Assembly (NCBI RefSeq): GCF_013778305.1
Contig: NZ_JACEIC010000002.1
Location: 3,311,669-3,375,668, forward strand
Source: Nocardioides agri
GTDB lineage: Bacteria; Actinomycetota; Actinomycetes; Propionibacteriales; Nocardioidaceae
Direction of reading: 5' to 3'
Length of the DNA stretch: 64,000 nt
Below are positions 26,596-35,715 of this stretch, one piece after another (within the stretch, counting starts at the first letter, position 1; each line of letters starts with the position of its first letter). The position numbers were made by a program, and so were the translations under genes. The notes under the pieces were generated by a model. It made no database searches, was not told the DNA's origin, and saw only the letters and a list, made by a program, of their open reading frames with translations.

Positions 26596-26826
26596 ATGTC
26601 CACCACCACCACCTCGAACGGCAGCAGCCGGACCTACCGCGTCGTAGGGATGACCTGCGGCCACTGCGTCGGGGCGGTCGAACGAGAGGTCGGCGCCATC
26701 GACGGCGTCACCGACGTGACCGTCGACCTGCCCACCGGCGACGTCGTCGTCACCAGCACCCGACCTGTCGGCGACCACGAGATGAGCACAGCCATCGACG
26801 AGGCCGGCTACGAGCTCGCCTCCTGA
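26596..26826 (+). CDS. copZ: Copper chaperone-like heavy-metal-associated protein
   Basis: A 76-residue HMA-domain protein. After a Ser/Thr-rich start it has RVVGMTCGHCVGAVEREV, where the two Cys of GMTCGHC bind Cu(I), then the usual strand-helix pattern ending IDEAGYELAS. It most likely delivers copper to the P-type ATPase encoded 38 bases downstream. Ribosome site AAGGAG precedes the ATG at 26596. A leader motif copy lies 81 bases upstream, so expression may start there separately from the exporter gene. Confidence 0.93.
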   Translation: MSTTTTSNGSSRTYRVVGMTCGHCVGAVEREVGAIDGVTDVTVDLPTGDVVVTSTRPVGDHEMSTAIDEAGYELAS

Positions 26827-26864
26827 CCCATCCGACGGACCCACGCAGCACACCGGAGATCGAG

Positions 26865-29800
26865 ATGACCACGACCACCCCCCAGCCGAAGGCCGACGTC
26901 CACACCGCAGATGTCGGGACCGCAGATGTCGAGACCAGCTTCGCCATCGGCGGCATGACCTGCGCGTCCTGCGTCGGACGGGTCACCAAGGCGCTCCACC
27001 GCGTCGACGGGGTGGTCGTGGCCTCGGTCAACCTCGCCACCGAGACGGCCACCGTCACCCACGACCCGTCTCTCGCCCCGGTCACCGACCTGACCGCGGC
27101 CGTGGTCCGGGTCGGCTACACGGCAACCCCGAAGCCGACCCGGACCCCAACACCGGCTCCGTCCGACGGCGACACCCCGGCGGTCCCGCCGGCCGACACC
27201 CCCAGCACCTCGTCCTCGTCTGAGGTCGACGACCTCGACGCCCGCCGCGACCACGAGATCTCTCGACTGGCCCGCCGCTGGCGGATCGCCCTGGTGACCG
27301 GCCTGGCGCTCATGGGCGTCATGTACCTGCCGCTCCACCTGGACACCATGGACTGGCTGATGCCCCTGCTGCTGGTCATCGCCACCGGCGTGCAGTTCTG
27401 GGCCGGCAGCGACATCTACCGCCACGCCTGGACCGCGGCCCGCAACCGCGCCACCACCATGGACACCCTCGTCGCCCTCGGCACCGGCGTCGCGTACGGC
27501 TACAGCGCCTTCGTCACCCTCTGGCCCGGCCCGGCGCAGCGCTGGGGTCTGCCCCTGCACCTGTACTTCGAGACCGCGCTCATCGTGATCGCCCTCGTGC
27601 TGATGGGCCGCTGGCTGGAGCTGAAGGCCAAGAAGCGCACCGCCGGCTCCATCAAGGCCCTCGTCGGGCTCGCCCCGACCACCGCCCGCGTCGTGCGCGG
27701 CGAGACCGAGGTCGACGTCCCCGTCGACGAGGTCCGCGTCGACGACCTGGTCCGCGTCCGCCCGGGCGAGAAGCTGCCCGTCGACGGCCTCGTCGTCGAC
27801 GGCACCTCCACGCTCGACGAGTCGATGCTGACCGGGGAGAGCGTCCCTGTCACCAAGACCACCGGCGACACCGTCATCGGCGCCACCATCAACCGCACCG
27901 GCACACTCGTCATTCGCGTCACGGCCGCCGCCGCTGACAGCACCCTGGCCCAGATCATCCGCCTCGTCGAGGAGGCCCAAGGCGCCCAGGCGCCGATGCA
28001 GCGACTGGCCGACCGCGTGTCGGCCTGGTTCGTCCCGGCCGTCCTGCTCGCCGCCCTCGCGACGTTCCTCGGCTGGTTCCTCCTCGGCCCCGAGGACCAG
28101 GCGCTCGTCCTGGCCATCGGCACCGCTGTCGCCGTTCTCATCATCGCGTGCCCGTGTGCCCTGGGCCTGGCCACCCCGACCGCGGTGATGGTCGGCACCG
28201 GCAAGGCCGCCGAGCTCGGCATCCTCATCGGCGACGGGCAGGCGCTCGAGACCGCCCGACAGGTCACCGCCGTCATCCTCGACAAGACCGGCACGATCAC
28301 CGCCGGCCGCCCCGACCTCGTCGGCATCACCACCCTGCCCGGCCGGTCCGAGAACGACCTCCTCGAGGTCGTCGCGGCTGCGGAGGTCGGCAGCGAGCAC
28401 CCCGTTGGCGAAGCGCTCGTCGCCGCCGCCCGTGACCGTGGGCTGTCCCTGGCGGCCGCCACCGCGTTCGACGCCATTCCCGGCCACGGCATCACCGCCG
28501 TGGTCGACGGCCACCGGGTCCTGGTCGGCAACGCAGCGCTGATGGACCGCCACCACGTCGACGTCACCGCCCTCGTCGGCGCCGCCCGCCGCTCCGCCGA
28601 GCGGGCCCGCACCCCGATGTACGTCGCGATCGACGGCACCGCAGCCGGACTCGTCGAGGTCGCCGACCCCGTCAAGCCCTCCTCCGCCGACGCCGTCGCC
28701 GCGCTCCGCTCCCTCGGCCTCGAGGTCTGGATGGTCACCGGCGACAACGCCGCCACCGCCCGCGCGGTCGCCGCCCAGGTCGGCATCGACCACGTCCTCG
28801 CCGAGGTCCTCCCCGCCGACAAGGCCGACCGCGTCGCCGACCTCCAGGCCGCCGGCCACGTCGTCGCCATGGTCGGCGACGGCATCAACGACGCCCCCGC
28901 GCTGGCTCGGGCCGACCTCGGCGTCGCCATCGGCACCGGCACGGACGTCGCCATCGCCGCCTCCGACATCACCCTGGTCGGCGGCGACCTGCGCGGCATC
29001 GTCACCGCGATCGCGCTCTCCCGGGAGACCGTCACCACGATCAAGCAGGGCCTCGCGTGGGCCTTCGGCTACAACGTGCTCCTCATCCCCGTCGCTGCCG
29101 GCGCCCTGTACTGGTGGGACGGCCTCCTGCTCGACCCGGTGCTCGCGAGCGCCGCGATGGCGATGAGCTCGGTCAGCGTTGTCACCAACGCCCTCCGACT
29201 GCGTCGCTTCAGCCCCGAGAAGGCCGGCGCTCGCCCGACCGCGCTCGACCAGGTCGGCCGGTGGTCCTACCTCGCCGCCATCGCGGTGGTCGCCCTCTCG
29301 CTCGGCGCCGGGTTCACCTGGCTCTCCCGCACCGACCAGGCCGAACGCGGCATGAACGGCGCGCTCGCCTGGTCCGAAGGCATGGGCATGCCCATGCGTC
29401 CCGTGATGAGCACGATGGAGGAGACCGAGGTCCCGCCGGTCGACCCCCACGAGGCCGGCCTCGGCGTCGCCCTCCAGGTCCCGGCCGGCATCCGGCCCGG
29501 AGAGCCGACCACCGCGACCGTCACCGTCCGCGACGCCGAGACCGGCGCGCTCGTCGACGACCTCGTCCGCACCCACCAGGTCTGGATGCACATGATCATC
29601 ACCCGCACCGACCTCGGCACGTTCGCCCACATCCACCCCGAACCCACCGACACCCCGGGCATCTACACAGTCACCGCGACCTTCCCGAGCCCTGGCTCGT
29701 ACCTGGTGCACACCGAGTTCCGACGCGAGGGGCAGATGGCCGACGTCCTGGCCAGCCACCAGCTCAGCGTCGCCGGCCCCGCCCCCCGGCCGACGCCGGT

Positions 29801-30221
29801 GCCGGCCGCCGACGTGCGTACCTACGCCGGCGACGACGTCTCCATCACGTTGGACGGCGAGGCGCACGTGGGCGAGACCAGCGACTTCGCGCTGCGGTTC
29901 ACCGACGGCGCCGGGCGACCGGTCGAGGACCTGCAGCCCTACCTCGGTGCTGCCGGGCACGTCGTCGTCATGCGCGCCGACGGCTCCACGTTCGCCCACC
30001 AGCACGCGGAGACGTTCGATGACCAGGACCGGCCGGTCTTCGCGCTCCCCGGTACGACGTTCGGTCCCGACCTCGACCTCCACGTCCGGTTCGACCGATC
30101 CGGCACCTACCGGCTGTGGGCGCAGTTCCGCCTGGGCGACGGCAGCGTCATCACCGCGCCGTTCGTCGTCCACGCCCACGACGAGACCGCCCCTCAGCCG
30201 GCCGAGGTGGTCGCGCCGTGA
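26865..30221 (+). CDS. copA: Copper P1B-type ATPase fused to an extracytoplasmic C-terminal region
   Basis: An 1118-residue protein. Residues about 25-90 are an HMA domain (GGMTCASC). A Pro/Thr linker leads to the ATPase: actuator TGES, the transport motif CPC in IACPCALGLATP (about residue 430), the phosphorylated Asp in DKTGTITAG (about 473), and GDGINDAP (about 670). The ATPase would normally end near residue 785. Here a further transmembrane helix (about 803-822), a Met-rich linker (EGMGMPMRPVMSTM) and some 270 extracytoplasmic residues follow, apparently two Ig-like YtkA-type domains with His/Met clusters (HQVWMHMII, FAHIHPE, FAHQHAE). The frame is continuous. The tail may take up exported copper. 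Confidence 0.9.
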   Translation: MTTTTPQPKADVHTADVGTADVETSFAIGGMTCASCVGRVTKALHRVDGVVVASVNLATETATVTHDPSLAPVTDLTAAVVRVGYTATPKPTRTPTPAPSDGDTPAVPPADTPSTSSSSEVDDLDARRDHEISRLARRWRIALVTGLALMGVMYLPLHLDTMDWLMPLLLVIATGVQFWAGSDIYRHAWTAARNRATTMDTLVALGTGVAYGYSAFVTLWPGPAQRWGLPLHLYFETALIVIALVLMGRWLELKAKKRTAGSIKALVGLAPTTARVVRGETEVDVPVDEVRVDDLVRVRPGEKLPVDGLVVDGTSTLDESMLTGESVPVTKTTGDTVIGATINRTGTLVIRVTAAAADSTLAQIIRLVEEAQGAQAPMQRLADRVSAWFVPAVLLAALATFLGWFLLGPEDQALVLAIGTAVAVLIIACPCALGLATPTAVMVGTGKAAELGILIGDGQALETARQVTAVILDKTGTITAGRPDLVGITTLPGRSENDLLEVVAAAEVGSEHPVGEALVAAARDRGLSLAAATAFDAIPGHGITAVVDGHRVLVGNAALMDRHHVDVTALVGAARRSAERARTPMYVAIDGTAAGLVEVADPVKPSSADAVAALRSLGLEVWMVTGDNAATARAVAAQVGIDHVLAEVLPADKADRVADLQAAGHVVAMVGDGINDAPALARADLGVAIGTGTDVAIAASDITLVGGDLRGIVTAIALSRETVTTIKQGLAWAFGYNVLLIPVAAGALYWWDGLLLDPVLASAAMAMSSVSVVTNALRLRRFSPEKAGARPTALDQVGRWSYLAAIAVVALSLGAGFTWLSRTDQAERGMNGALAWSEGMGMPMRPVMSTMEETEVPPVDPHEAGLGVALQVPAGIRPGEPTTATVTVRDAETGALVDDLVRTHQVWMHMIITRTDLGTFAHIHPEPTDTPGIYTVTATFPSPGSYLVHTEFRREGQMADVLASHQLSVAGPAPRPTPVPAADVRTYAGDDVSITLDGEAHVGETSDFALRFTDGAGRPVEDLQPYLGAAGHVVVMRADGSTFAHQHAETFDDQDRPVFALPGTTFGPDLDLHVRFDRSGTYRLWAQFRLGDGSVITAPFVVHAHDETAPQPAEVVAP

Positions 30222-30243
30222 CGCCGCCTGCCCGGAGTGCTCG

Positions 30244-30840
30244 ATGATGCCCGCGACCCCGGCCCGTGGACCGATGACCAGCTCTCTGGACGCCTATGCG
30301 CTGGTCGTGGTCGACGCGCAGGCCGGCTTCGACGATCTCCGGTGGGGCCGACGCAACAACCCGGCCTGCGACACGAACATCGAACGCCTCGTCCTGGAGT
30401 GGAGCGCGCGGCGGCGGCCGCTCGTCTACGTCCGTCACGACTCAGACGAACCGGACTCGCCGTTGCGGCCGGACAGTCCCGGGAACCGGCTCAAGCCCTA
30501 CCTGTCGCCGGAGGCCGACCTCCTGGTGACCAAGCGGGTCAACTCGGCCTTCCACGGCACCCCTGACCTGCACGGCTGGCTGACCGCTGCCGGGGTCGAC
30601 GGCATCGTGGTCTGCGGCATCACGACCAACCACTGCTGCGAGACCACGGCGCGAGTCGGCGGCAACCTCGGCCACCACGTCCTGTTCGTGCTCGACGCCA
30701 CCCACACGTTCGACCGACAAGGCCCCGACGGGTCGACCTGGAGCGCCGACCAGCTCGCTCGAGCCACGGCCGTCAACCTGCACGGCGAGTTCGCCGACGT
30801 CGTGACCACCGACCAGCTCGTCGCGTCCGAGCCGACCTGA
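30244..30840 (+). CDS. Isochorismatase-family cysteine hydrolase
   Basis: A 198-residue hydrolase of the isochorismatase superfamily. The predicted triad is Asp in ALVVVDAQAGF, Lys in LLVTKRVNSAF and Cys in GITTNHCCETTARVGG; the second of the adjacent Cys residues fits the usual position. It is similar to nicotinamidase-like and N-carbamoyl hydrolases, with unknown substrate. ATGs at 30244, 30247 and 30274 are in frame; 30244 has GGAG upstream. It follows copA by 22 bases and so may be in its transcript. Confidence 0.88.
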   Translation: MMPATPARGPMTSSLDAYALVVVDAQAGFDDLRWGRRNNPACDTNIERLVLEWSARRRPLVYVRHDSDEPDSPLRPDSPGNRLKPYLSPEADLLVTKRVNSAFHGTPDLHGWLTAAGVDGIVVCGITTNHCCETTARVGGNLGHHVLFVLDATHTFDRQGPDGSTWSADQLARATAVNLHGEFADVVTTDQLVASEPT

Positions 30841-30853
30841 ACGCCCTGGAGCA

Positions 30854-30879
30854 ACCCGGCGGTGTTCCACGCAGGCGCA
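30854..30879 (+). promoter_or_regulatory. Leader motif copy 5, divergent form (upstream of GNAT gene)
   Basis: ACCCGGCGG followed by TGTTCC and a degenerate right half (ACGCAGGCGCA). It is the weakest copy but is in the same place and orientation, ending 43 bases before the acetyltransferase start. Confidence 0.3.
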
Positions 30880-30922
30880 CCCGCCACACCCTGGCCCAGC
30901 AACCCGACTCACAAGGAGAGAC

Positions 30923-31447
30923 ATGTCCCCGGAAACCATCCCCGCGACGGGCGTCCAGATCCGTCGAGCCACCGTCGAGGACGCCGCGACGGTCCTCACC
31001 CTGCTCCTCGAACTGGCCGCACACGAGCACACCGCTCACGCGGTGCACGCCACCCTCGACGACTGGCGCTGCATGCTGGCCAACCCTGCGGTGCTGGTGC
31101 TGCTCGCGGTCTCCGACGACCAGCCAGTCGGCTACGTCAGCGGCATCCGCCAGCTCAACCTGTGGCTCGGCCGCGACATCTTCGCCATGGACGACCTCTA
31201 CGTCCGTGCCGAGGCCCGAGACCGCGGCATCGGCGGCCGCCTCATGGCCGCCCTCGCCGACCACCTCACCAGCCAGACCGACGACCGGCCGCTCATCACG
31301 TGGGGCGTGCGCGACGACAACGACGCCGGCCACCGCTTCTACGAGCGACTCGGCGCCCGACTGCGCACCAAGGTCGTCGCAGCCTGGACACCGAACGCCT
31401 ACGGCAGCTACGTCAGCTCCCGGCCACCGCTCGACGCGAAGGCCTGA
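30923..31447 (+). CDS. GNAT-family N-acetyltransferase
   Basis: A 174-residue acetyltransferase. Residues 12-30 give the first strand and helix (IRRATVEDAATVLTLLLEL); the acetyl-CoA site is DDLYVRAEARDRGIGGRLMAAL (the RDRGIG motif), and the last part has NDAGHRFYERLGAR. The acceptor is unknown; related proteins modify antibiotics, polyamines or proteins. The ATG follows AAGGAGA. It is located between the hydrolase gene and a degenerate metal-binding gene in the resistance block. Confidence 0.88.
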   Translation: MSPETIPATGVQIRRATVEDAATVLTLLLELAAHEHTAHAVHATLDDWRCMLANPAVLVLLAVSDDQPVGYVSGIRQLNLWLGRDIFAMDDLYVRAEARDRGIGGRLMAALADHLTSQTDDRPLITWGVRDDNDAGHRFYERLGARLRTKVVAAWTPNAYGSYVSSRPPLDAKA

Positions 31448-31473
31448 GCCCACCCCGACCACGAAGGCTCTGC

Positions 31474-31521
31474 ATGTACACCCTCCACCCGAACCACCGG
31501 CACGCGAGCAGGCCCCGATGA
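31474..31521 (+). CDS. Possible 15-residue His-containing leader peptide
   Basis: An ATG seven bases after GAAGG opens a 15-codon frame, MYTLHPNHRHASRPR, whose TGA overlaps the ATG of the next gene by four bases. Three His and three Arg or basic residues in such a short peptide, and the coupling, suggest a leader peptide that controls translation of the downstream gene. No hairpin typical of attenuation was identified. Confidence 0.35.
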   Translation: MYTLHPNHRHASRPR

Positions 31522-31751
31522 TGCGCGACACCCCACGCACATTCGTGGGCACCGTCGTCTTCCTCCTCGACGGCCCCGTCTGCGCCCACATCACCGACGC
31601 CGTGCACAGCGAGGTCGGACAACTCGACGGAGTCACCCGCTGCGACCTCGACGCAGCAGCCGGCACCCTCCTGGTGACCGCGCAGGAACCGATCGACCGG
31701 ACCGACGTCATCGCCGTCCTCGACATGGTCGGATGCCGTGTCCACACCTGA
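31518..31751 (+). CDS. HMA-like protein with degenerate metal site
   Basis: A 77-residue protein with the strand-helix-strand-strand-helix-strand pattern of heavy-metal-associated domains (TFVGTVVFLLDG, DAVHSEVGQLDGVTRCDLDAAAGTLLVT, VIAVLDMVGCRV). The CxxC loop is replaced by GPVCAH, so only one Cys and a nearby His remain. It may bind metal through Cys and His, or have lost metal binding. No strong ribosome site precedes it, in keeping with coupling to the leader peptide. The HMA assignment is structural pattern only. Confidence 0.55.
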   Translation: MMRDTPRTFVGTVVFLLDGPVCAHITDAVHSEVGQLDGVTRCDLDAAAGTLLVTAQEPIDRTDVIAVLDMVGCRVHT

Positions 31752-31787
31752 CACCGCCGTACCGGCCACCCTCGGTCACCCCGTCGG

Positions 31788-34568
31788 GTGAACGAGCCGG
31801 TGATCGAAGCGCGCCCGTCGCGAGCCGGGGCTACTGTGTCGAAGGTGTTGCGGGGGAGGGACCTGGAACAGGCGACGTTGCGCGAGGTCGTTGCCCGCGC
31901 CCGAGCAGGCCAGGGCTCCGCGCTGCTGCTTCGCGGCCAACCAGGAGTGGGGAAGTCCGCGCTCCTCGAGGACGCGGTCACGGCGGCCGACGACCTGACC
32001 GTGCTGCGTACCCGCGGCGTCGAGTCCGAGGCACCGCTCCCGTTCGCCGCCCTCCACCGACTCCTGCGACCAGTCCTGAACCGTCTCGACGGCCTCCCGG
32101 CTCCGCAAGCGAGCGCCCTGCGGGCCGCATTCGGCGAGTCCACCGATGACGTCGGCGACCGTCACCTGGTCTTCCTGGCCACGCTCAACCTGCTGTCGGA
32201 GGTCGCCGGCGAGCGTCCGGTGGTCGCAGTCGTCGACGACGCCCACTGGCTCGACGACGCTTCCGCCGCGGCGCTGCTGTTCGCCTCGCGCCGGCTCGAG
32301 GGCGAGGCCGTCGCACTGCTGTTCGCGATCCGCGACGACGAGACCGGAGCCTTCGACTCCCGAGACATGACCGTGCTGACCGTGTCCGGCGTGGACGCGG
32401 GCGCCGCCGAAGCGCTGATCGCCGACCAGCTGGGCGCGACCGTCGCGCCCCACGTGCGCGCCGAGCTGCTGGAAGTCACCGCCGGCAACCCCCTCGGACT
32501 GCTGGAGCTGACCCGCGCGCTGAGCGCCGACCAGCTCTCCGGCCACGCCCGGCTACCGGATCGGCTGCCGCTGACCGAAGGTGTCGAGCGCACCTTCCTC
32601 GACCGCTACCGCCGCCTCCCCCCGCCGGCGCAGACGCTGCTCCTCGTCGCCGCGGCCGACGACTCCGGCCGAGCGTCGACGGTCAGCCGCGCGGCGCACA
32701 CGCTCGGCGCGGGCACCGACGCGATGGACGCCGCCGAGGAGTCCGGTCTGCTCGCTGAGGACGACGGCATGCTGACGTTGCGGCACCCGCTGGTGCGGTC
32801 CGCGATCTACGGCGCTGCCACCGGCTCGAAACGGCGTCAAGTGCACCGAGCGCTGGCGGACGCGCTGGCCGGCACGCCCCAGGAGGACCGGCGTGCTTGG
32901 CACCTGGCCGCGTCCGTCGACGGCCCCGACGACGAGGTCGTGGGCGCCCTGGACGAGGCCGCCGAGCGCGCCCGACGGCGCGGCGGACACGAAGCGGCTG
33001 CTGCGGCGTGGACTCGTGCCGCCGAGCTCACGCTCGATCCGGACACACGCGCGCGCCGACTGTTCTGGGCCGCGGGGTCGAGCGTTGCCGCTGGTCATCC
33101 GATCGAAGCCGACCGGCTCGCGCGGGCCGCACTCATGGACGCCACCGACCCGTTGCTGCGTGCGGACCTCGTGGCGTTGCAGGCCCAGGTCGAGTGGAAC
33201 TCCGGATCCCTCGACGACGGCTACCGGCTCGTGTGCCAGGCCGCCACGATCGCGGCGCCCCACGACTCCGCTCGTGCTCGGCTCCTCGCGATGCTCGCGG
33301 CCGCGCTCGCCTCGTTCGGCGCCCGGTCGGGCGACGCGCCGGACCCGACCACGATCGCTCCGCCGCCCTCGGCCGATGCACCGCCCGAGGATCGGGTCGC
33401 CGGATGGCTGCTCGACGGGTTCTCGGCCGTCCTTCGCGACGACTGGGTCGAGGCTGCCTCTGCGCTCCGCCGCGCGTGGGAGACCCCCATCGCGCCGGAT
33501 GCGCCACCGATGCTGCACCACAACCTCGCGATCGCGACCATGCACCTCGGGGACGACGCACGCGCCATCAGGTTGCACGACCTCCAGCTCCAGCACGCCC
33601 GCGAGGCCAGCGCGGTCAACATGGTCGAGCACGCCCTGACCCGCGGAGTCGTCTACCGGATCGCGACCGGCGCGTGGAGCCAGGCCGCGTCGTACGCCCA
33701 GGAGGCGGTCCTGCTGGACCGCAACCTCGGCCTCGAGGAGCTGGTGACCCTCCCACTCGCGGAGCTCGCCGTCATCACCGCGCTGCGCGGGGACCCGCAA
33801 GCATCTGCCCACCTCCACGAGCTGGAGCGCGCCCTCGAGCAGCACCCGCCGCGCGGCACGATCACCGGGCTCGTCGGCGGGCTGTCCCGATGGGCCGCGG
33901 CCCGGCAGCTCGACATCACGCCTGCGACCGCGTTGCACCACTACGAACAGATCGAGCTGCCCGTCGCACGTGGGCTGACGGCCCTGGACCGGATCGAGAC
34001 GGCGATCCGGGCAGACCGCCGCGACCTCGCCGAGGAGTGGCTCGGCGAGCTCCTGGCCTTCGCCGAGGGCACTGACATGGCCTGGGCGTGGGCCGCGGTC
34101 CACCACGGCCGCGCAGTCCTCGGTGACGGGGAGGTCGAGGAGAACTTCCGCACGGCGCTGGAGTGGCACGCACGATCCTCGCGGCTGCCGGCCCGGGCCC
34201 GCACCCAGCTCGCGTTGGGTGAGTTCCTGCGCCGCAACCGCCGCCGTTCCGACGCCCGGGCACCCTTGCGCGATGCCCTCGAGACGTTCGAGAGCCTCGG
34301 CGCCAGCTTCTGGGCCGAACGAGCCCGACAGGAGCTACGAGCGTCCGGCGAGACCGCCCGCCGCGGTGCAGACCTGGTCGCGACCGAGCTCACCGCACAG
34401 GAGTCCCAGGTCGCCGGGCTCGTTCGACAGGGCCTGTCGAACAAGGACGTCGCCGGCAGGCTGTTCATCAGCCCCAGAACCGTCGACTTCCACTTGCGCA
34501 ACGTGTACACCAAGCTCGGCATCAGCTCGCGTACCGAGCTCGCCGCCCTCACCCTCGACCCCGACTGA
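31788..34568 (+). CDS. Large LuxR-family ATP-binding regulator (LAL)
   Basis: A 926-residue transcriptional regulator. The N-terminal ATPase has Walker A in LRGQPGVGKSALL and Walker B in VVAVVDDAHWLDD; a long helical, TPR-like middle region follows; the last 65 residues are a LuxR helix-turn-helix (LTAQESQVAGLVRQGLSNKD, then FISPRTVDFHLRNVYTKLG). Proteins of this size typically activate catabolic, antibiotic or resistance genes in response to a small ligand and ATP. It is a candidate controller of the surrounding resistance genes. The GTG at 31788 is the longest start; a GTG at 31836 would remove 16 residues. Confidence 0.9.
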   Translation: MNEPVIEARPSRAGATVSKVLRGRDLEQATLREVVARARAGQGSALLLRGQPGVGKSALLEDAVTAADDLTVLRTRGVESEAPLPFAALHRLLRPVLNRLDGLPAPQASALRAAFGESTDDVGDRHLVFLATLNLLSEVAGERPVVAVVDDAHWLDDASAAALLFASRRLEGEAVALLFAIRDDETGAFDSRDMTVLTVSGVDAGAAEALIADQLGATVAPHVRAELLEVTAGNPLGLLELTRALSADQLSGHARLPDRLPLTEGVERTFLDRYRRLPPPAQTLLLVAAADDSGRASTVSRAAHTLGAGTDAMDAAEESGLLAEDDGMLTLRHPLVRSAIYGAATGSKRRQVHRALADALAGTPQEDRRAWHLAASVDGPDDEVVGALDEAAERARRRGGHEAAAAAWTRAAELTLDPDTRARRLFWAAGSSVAAGHPIEADRLARAALMDATDPLLRADLVALQAQVEWNSGSLDDGYRLVCQAATIAAPHDSARARLLAMLAAALASFGARSGDAPDPTTIAPPPSADAPPEDRVAGWLLDGFSAVLRDDWVEAASALRRAWETPIAPDAPPMLHHNLAIATMHLGDDARAIRLHDLQLQHAREASAVNMVEHALTRGVVYRIATGAWSQAASYAQEAVLLDRNLGLEELVTLPLAELAVITALRGDPQASAHLHELERALEQHPPRGTITGLVGGLSRWAAARQLDITPATALHHYEQIELPVARGLTALDRIETAIRADRRDLAEEWLGELLAFAEGTDMAWAWAAVHHGRAVLGDGEVEENFRTALEWHARSSRLPARARTQLALGEFLRRNRRRSDARAPLRDALETFESLGASFWAERARQELRASGETARRGADLVATELTAQESQVAGLVRQGLSNKDVAGRLFISPRTVDFHLRNVYTKLGISSRTELAALTLDPD

Positions 34569-34620
34569 TCGGTGGCCCGCCCGGGTCAGGCGTGGCCGCT
34601 GGCGACCCGGACTCGCGAGG

Positions 34621-34643
34621 ACCCGGCGAAATCACCGGCGCGA
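34621..34643 (+). promoter_or_regulatory. Leader motif copy 6 (upstream of 45-residue protein gene)
   Basis: ACCCGGCGA, AATCA, CCGGCGCGA. Ends 62 bases before the ATG at 34706 and starts 53 bases after the LAL stop codon. Confidence 0.55.
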
Positions 34644-34705
34644 CCTCGTCCGCGCCGCCCGGACGATGGCTACTCCTCCGCAACCTGCGAACCCAGGAGA
34701 ACGCC

Positions 34706-34843
34706 ATGCTCACCTTCCCGATGTACGCCGAGGTCGCCCGGCTCGAAATCGCCCAGCGCCGGCGCGATGCGGACCACGAGCGTCGGCGGCGCCTTGCGCG
34801 CCGTGGCTCGTTCGCCCGCGCCCGCCGGCTCGGGCGGCGATGA
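34706..34843 (+). CDS. Small basic protein of unknown function
   Basis: A 45-residue protein beginning MLTFPMYAEVARLEIAQRRR and continuing with an Arg-rich helix-like stretch (about one third Arg). The ATG follows AGGAG at eight bases, and a leader motif copy is upstream, which supports real expression. It may bind nucleic acid or another partner; no family can be named. Confidence 0.55.
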   Translation: MLTFPMYAEVARLEIAQRRRDADHERRRRLARRGSFARARRLGRR

Positions 34844-34936
34844 AGCTGCACCCAGCGCGACGACCGCGTCGACCACCGACGACGCCTACGCTGCTGCCGT
34901 GCAGCCCCGGATCCGAGAGAACCAGCGGGAGGGTCA

Positions 34937-35626
34937 GTGAAGCGCATCGGCTTGCTGGGCGGGATGAGCTGGGAGAGCACGGCTCTGTACTACCGACTGC
35001 TCAACGAGGGGGTCGCCGCACGGCTCGGCGACCTGCACTCCGCCGACCTGATCCTGATCTCGGTCGACTTCGGCCCGATCGCGCAGCTCCAGGCTGAGGG
35101 ACGATGGGACGAGGCCGGCGAGCTTCTGGCCGACCGGGCCCGCGAGCTCCAGTCGGCTGGAGCCGACATGGTGCTGCTGTGCACGAACACGATGCACAAG
35201 GTCGCATCGCACATCCAGGACGCCGTCGACATCCCGTTGCTGCACATCGTCGACGTCACCGCCGACGCAGCGCGTCAGGCAGGTGCGACCCGCGTCGGCG
35301 TCGTCGCGACCAGGTTCACGATGGAGCAGCCGTTCTACCGCGATCGCATGGCCACGCACGGCATCGAGGTCCTGGTACCTGACGAGCCGGGTCGAGATCT
35401 GGTGCATCGAGTCATCTACGACGAGCTGTGCCGCGGCATCGTCACCGACACCTCACGCGGCCAGGTACGCGCGGTCATCGAAGACCTCGTCGCGCGCGGC
35501 GCCGAGGGGGTCGTCCTCGGGTGCACCGAGATCGAGCTCCTCATCACCCAGGACGACTGCACCGTCCCGGTCATGCCGACGACCGCGCTGCACGCGGCCG
35601 CCGCTGTCGAGGCAGCGCTCCGCTGA
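34937..35626 (+). CDS. Aspartate/glutamate racemase family protein
   Basis: A 229-residue racemase-fold protein. Both catalytic cysteines are present: VLLCTNTMHKV (about residue 83) and VLGCTEIELL (about residue 194). The N-terminus MKRIGLLGGMSWESTALYYR is typical of the RacD/YgeA group, which interconvert L and D forms of aspartate or other amino acids; the substrate is not decidable. The GTG start at 34937 follows GGGAGG at good spacing. Confidence 0.88.
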   Translation: MKRIGLLGGMSWESTALYYRLLNEGVAARLGDLHSADLILISVDFGPIAQLQAEGRWDEAGELLADRARELQSAGADMVLLCTNTMHKVASHIQDAVDIPLLHIVDVTADAARQAGATRVGVVATRFTMEQPFYRDRMATHGIEVLVPDEPGRDLVHRVIYDELCRGIVTDTSRGQVRAVIEDLVARGAEGVVLGCTEIELLITQDDCTVPVMPTTALHAAAAVEAALR

Positions 35627-35715
35627 CCGAGATCCGGGACGACGCGCCCGGCCCGGCAGGTCAACAGCCGCCTCGCCGTTCGACCTGGCAGTCGACCCGG
35701 TAATCCTGGCCACCC

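Noticed and set aside
26808..30179. An uninterrupted antisense frame of 1123 codons opposite copA
   Set aside because: It mirrors the GC-rich third positions of copA, encodes a low-complexity Gly/Asp/Arg product and has no domain or ribosome site.
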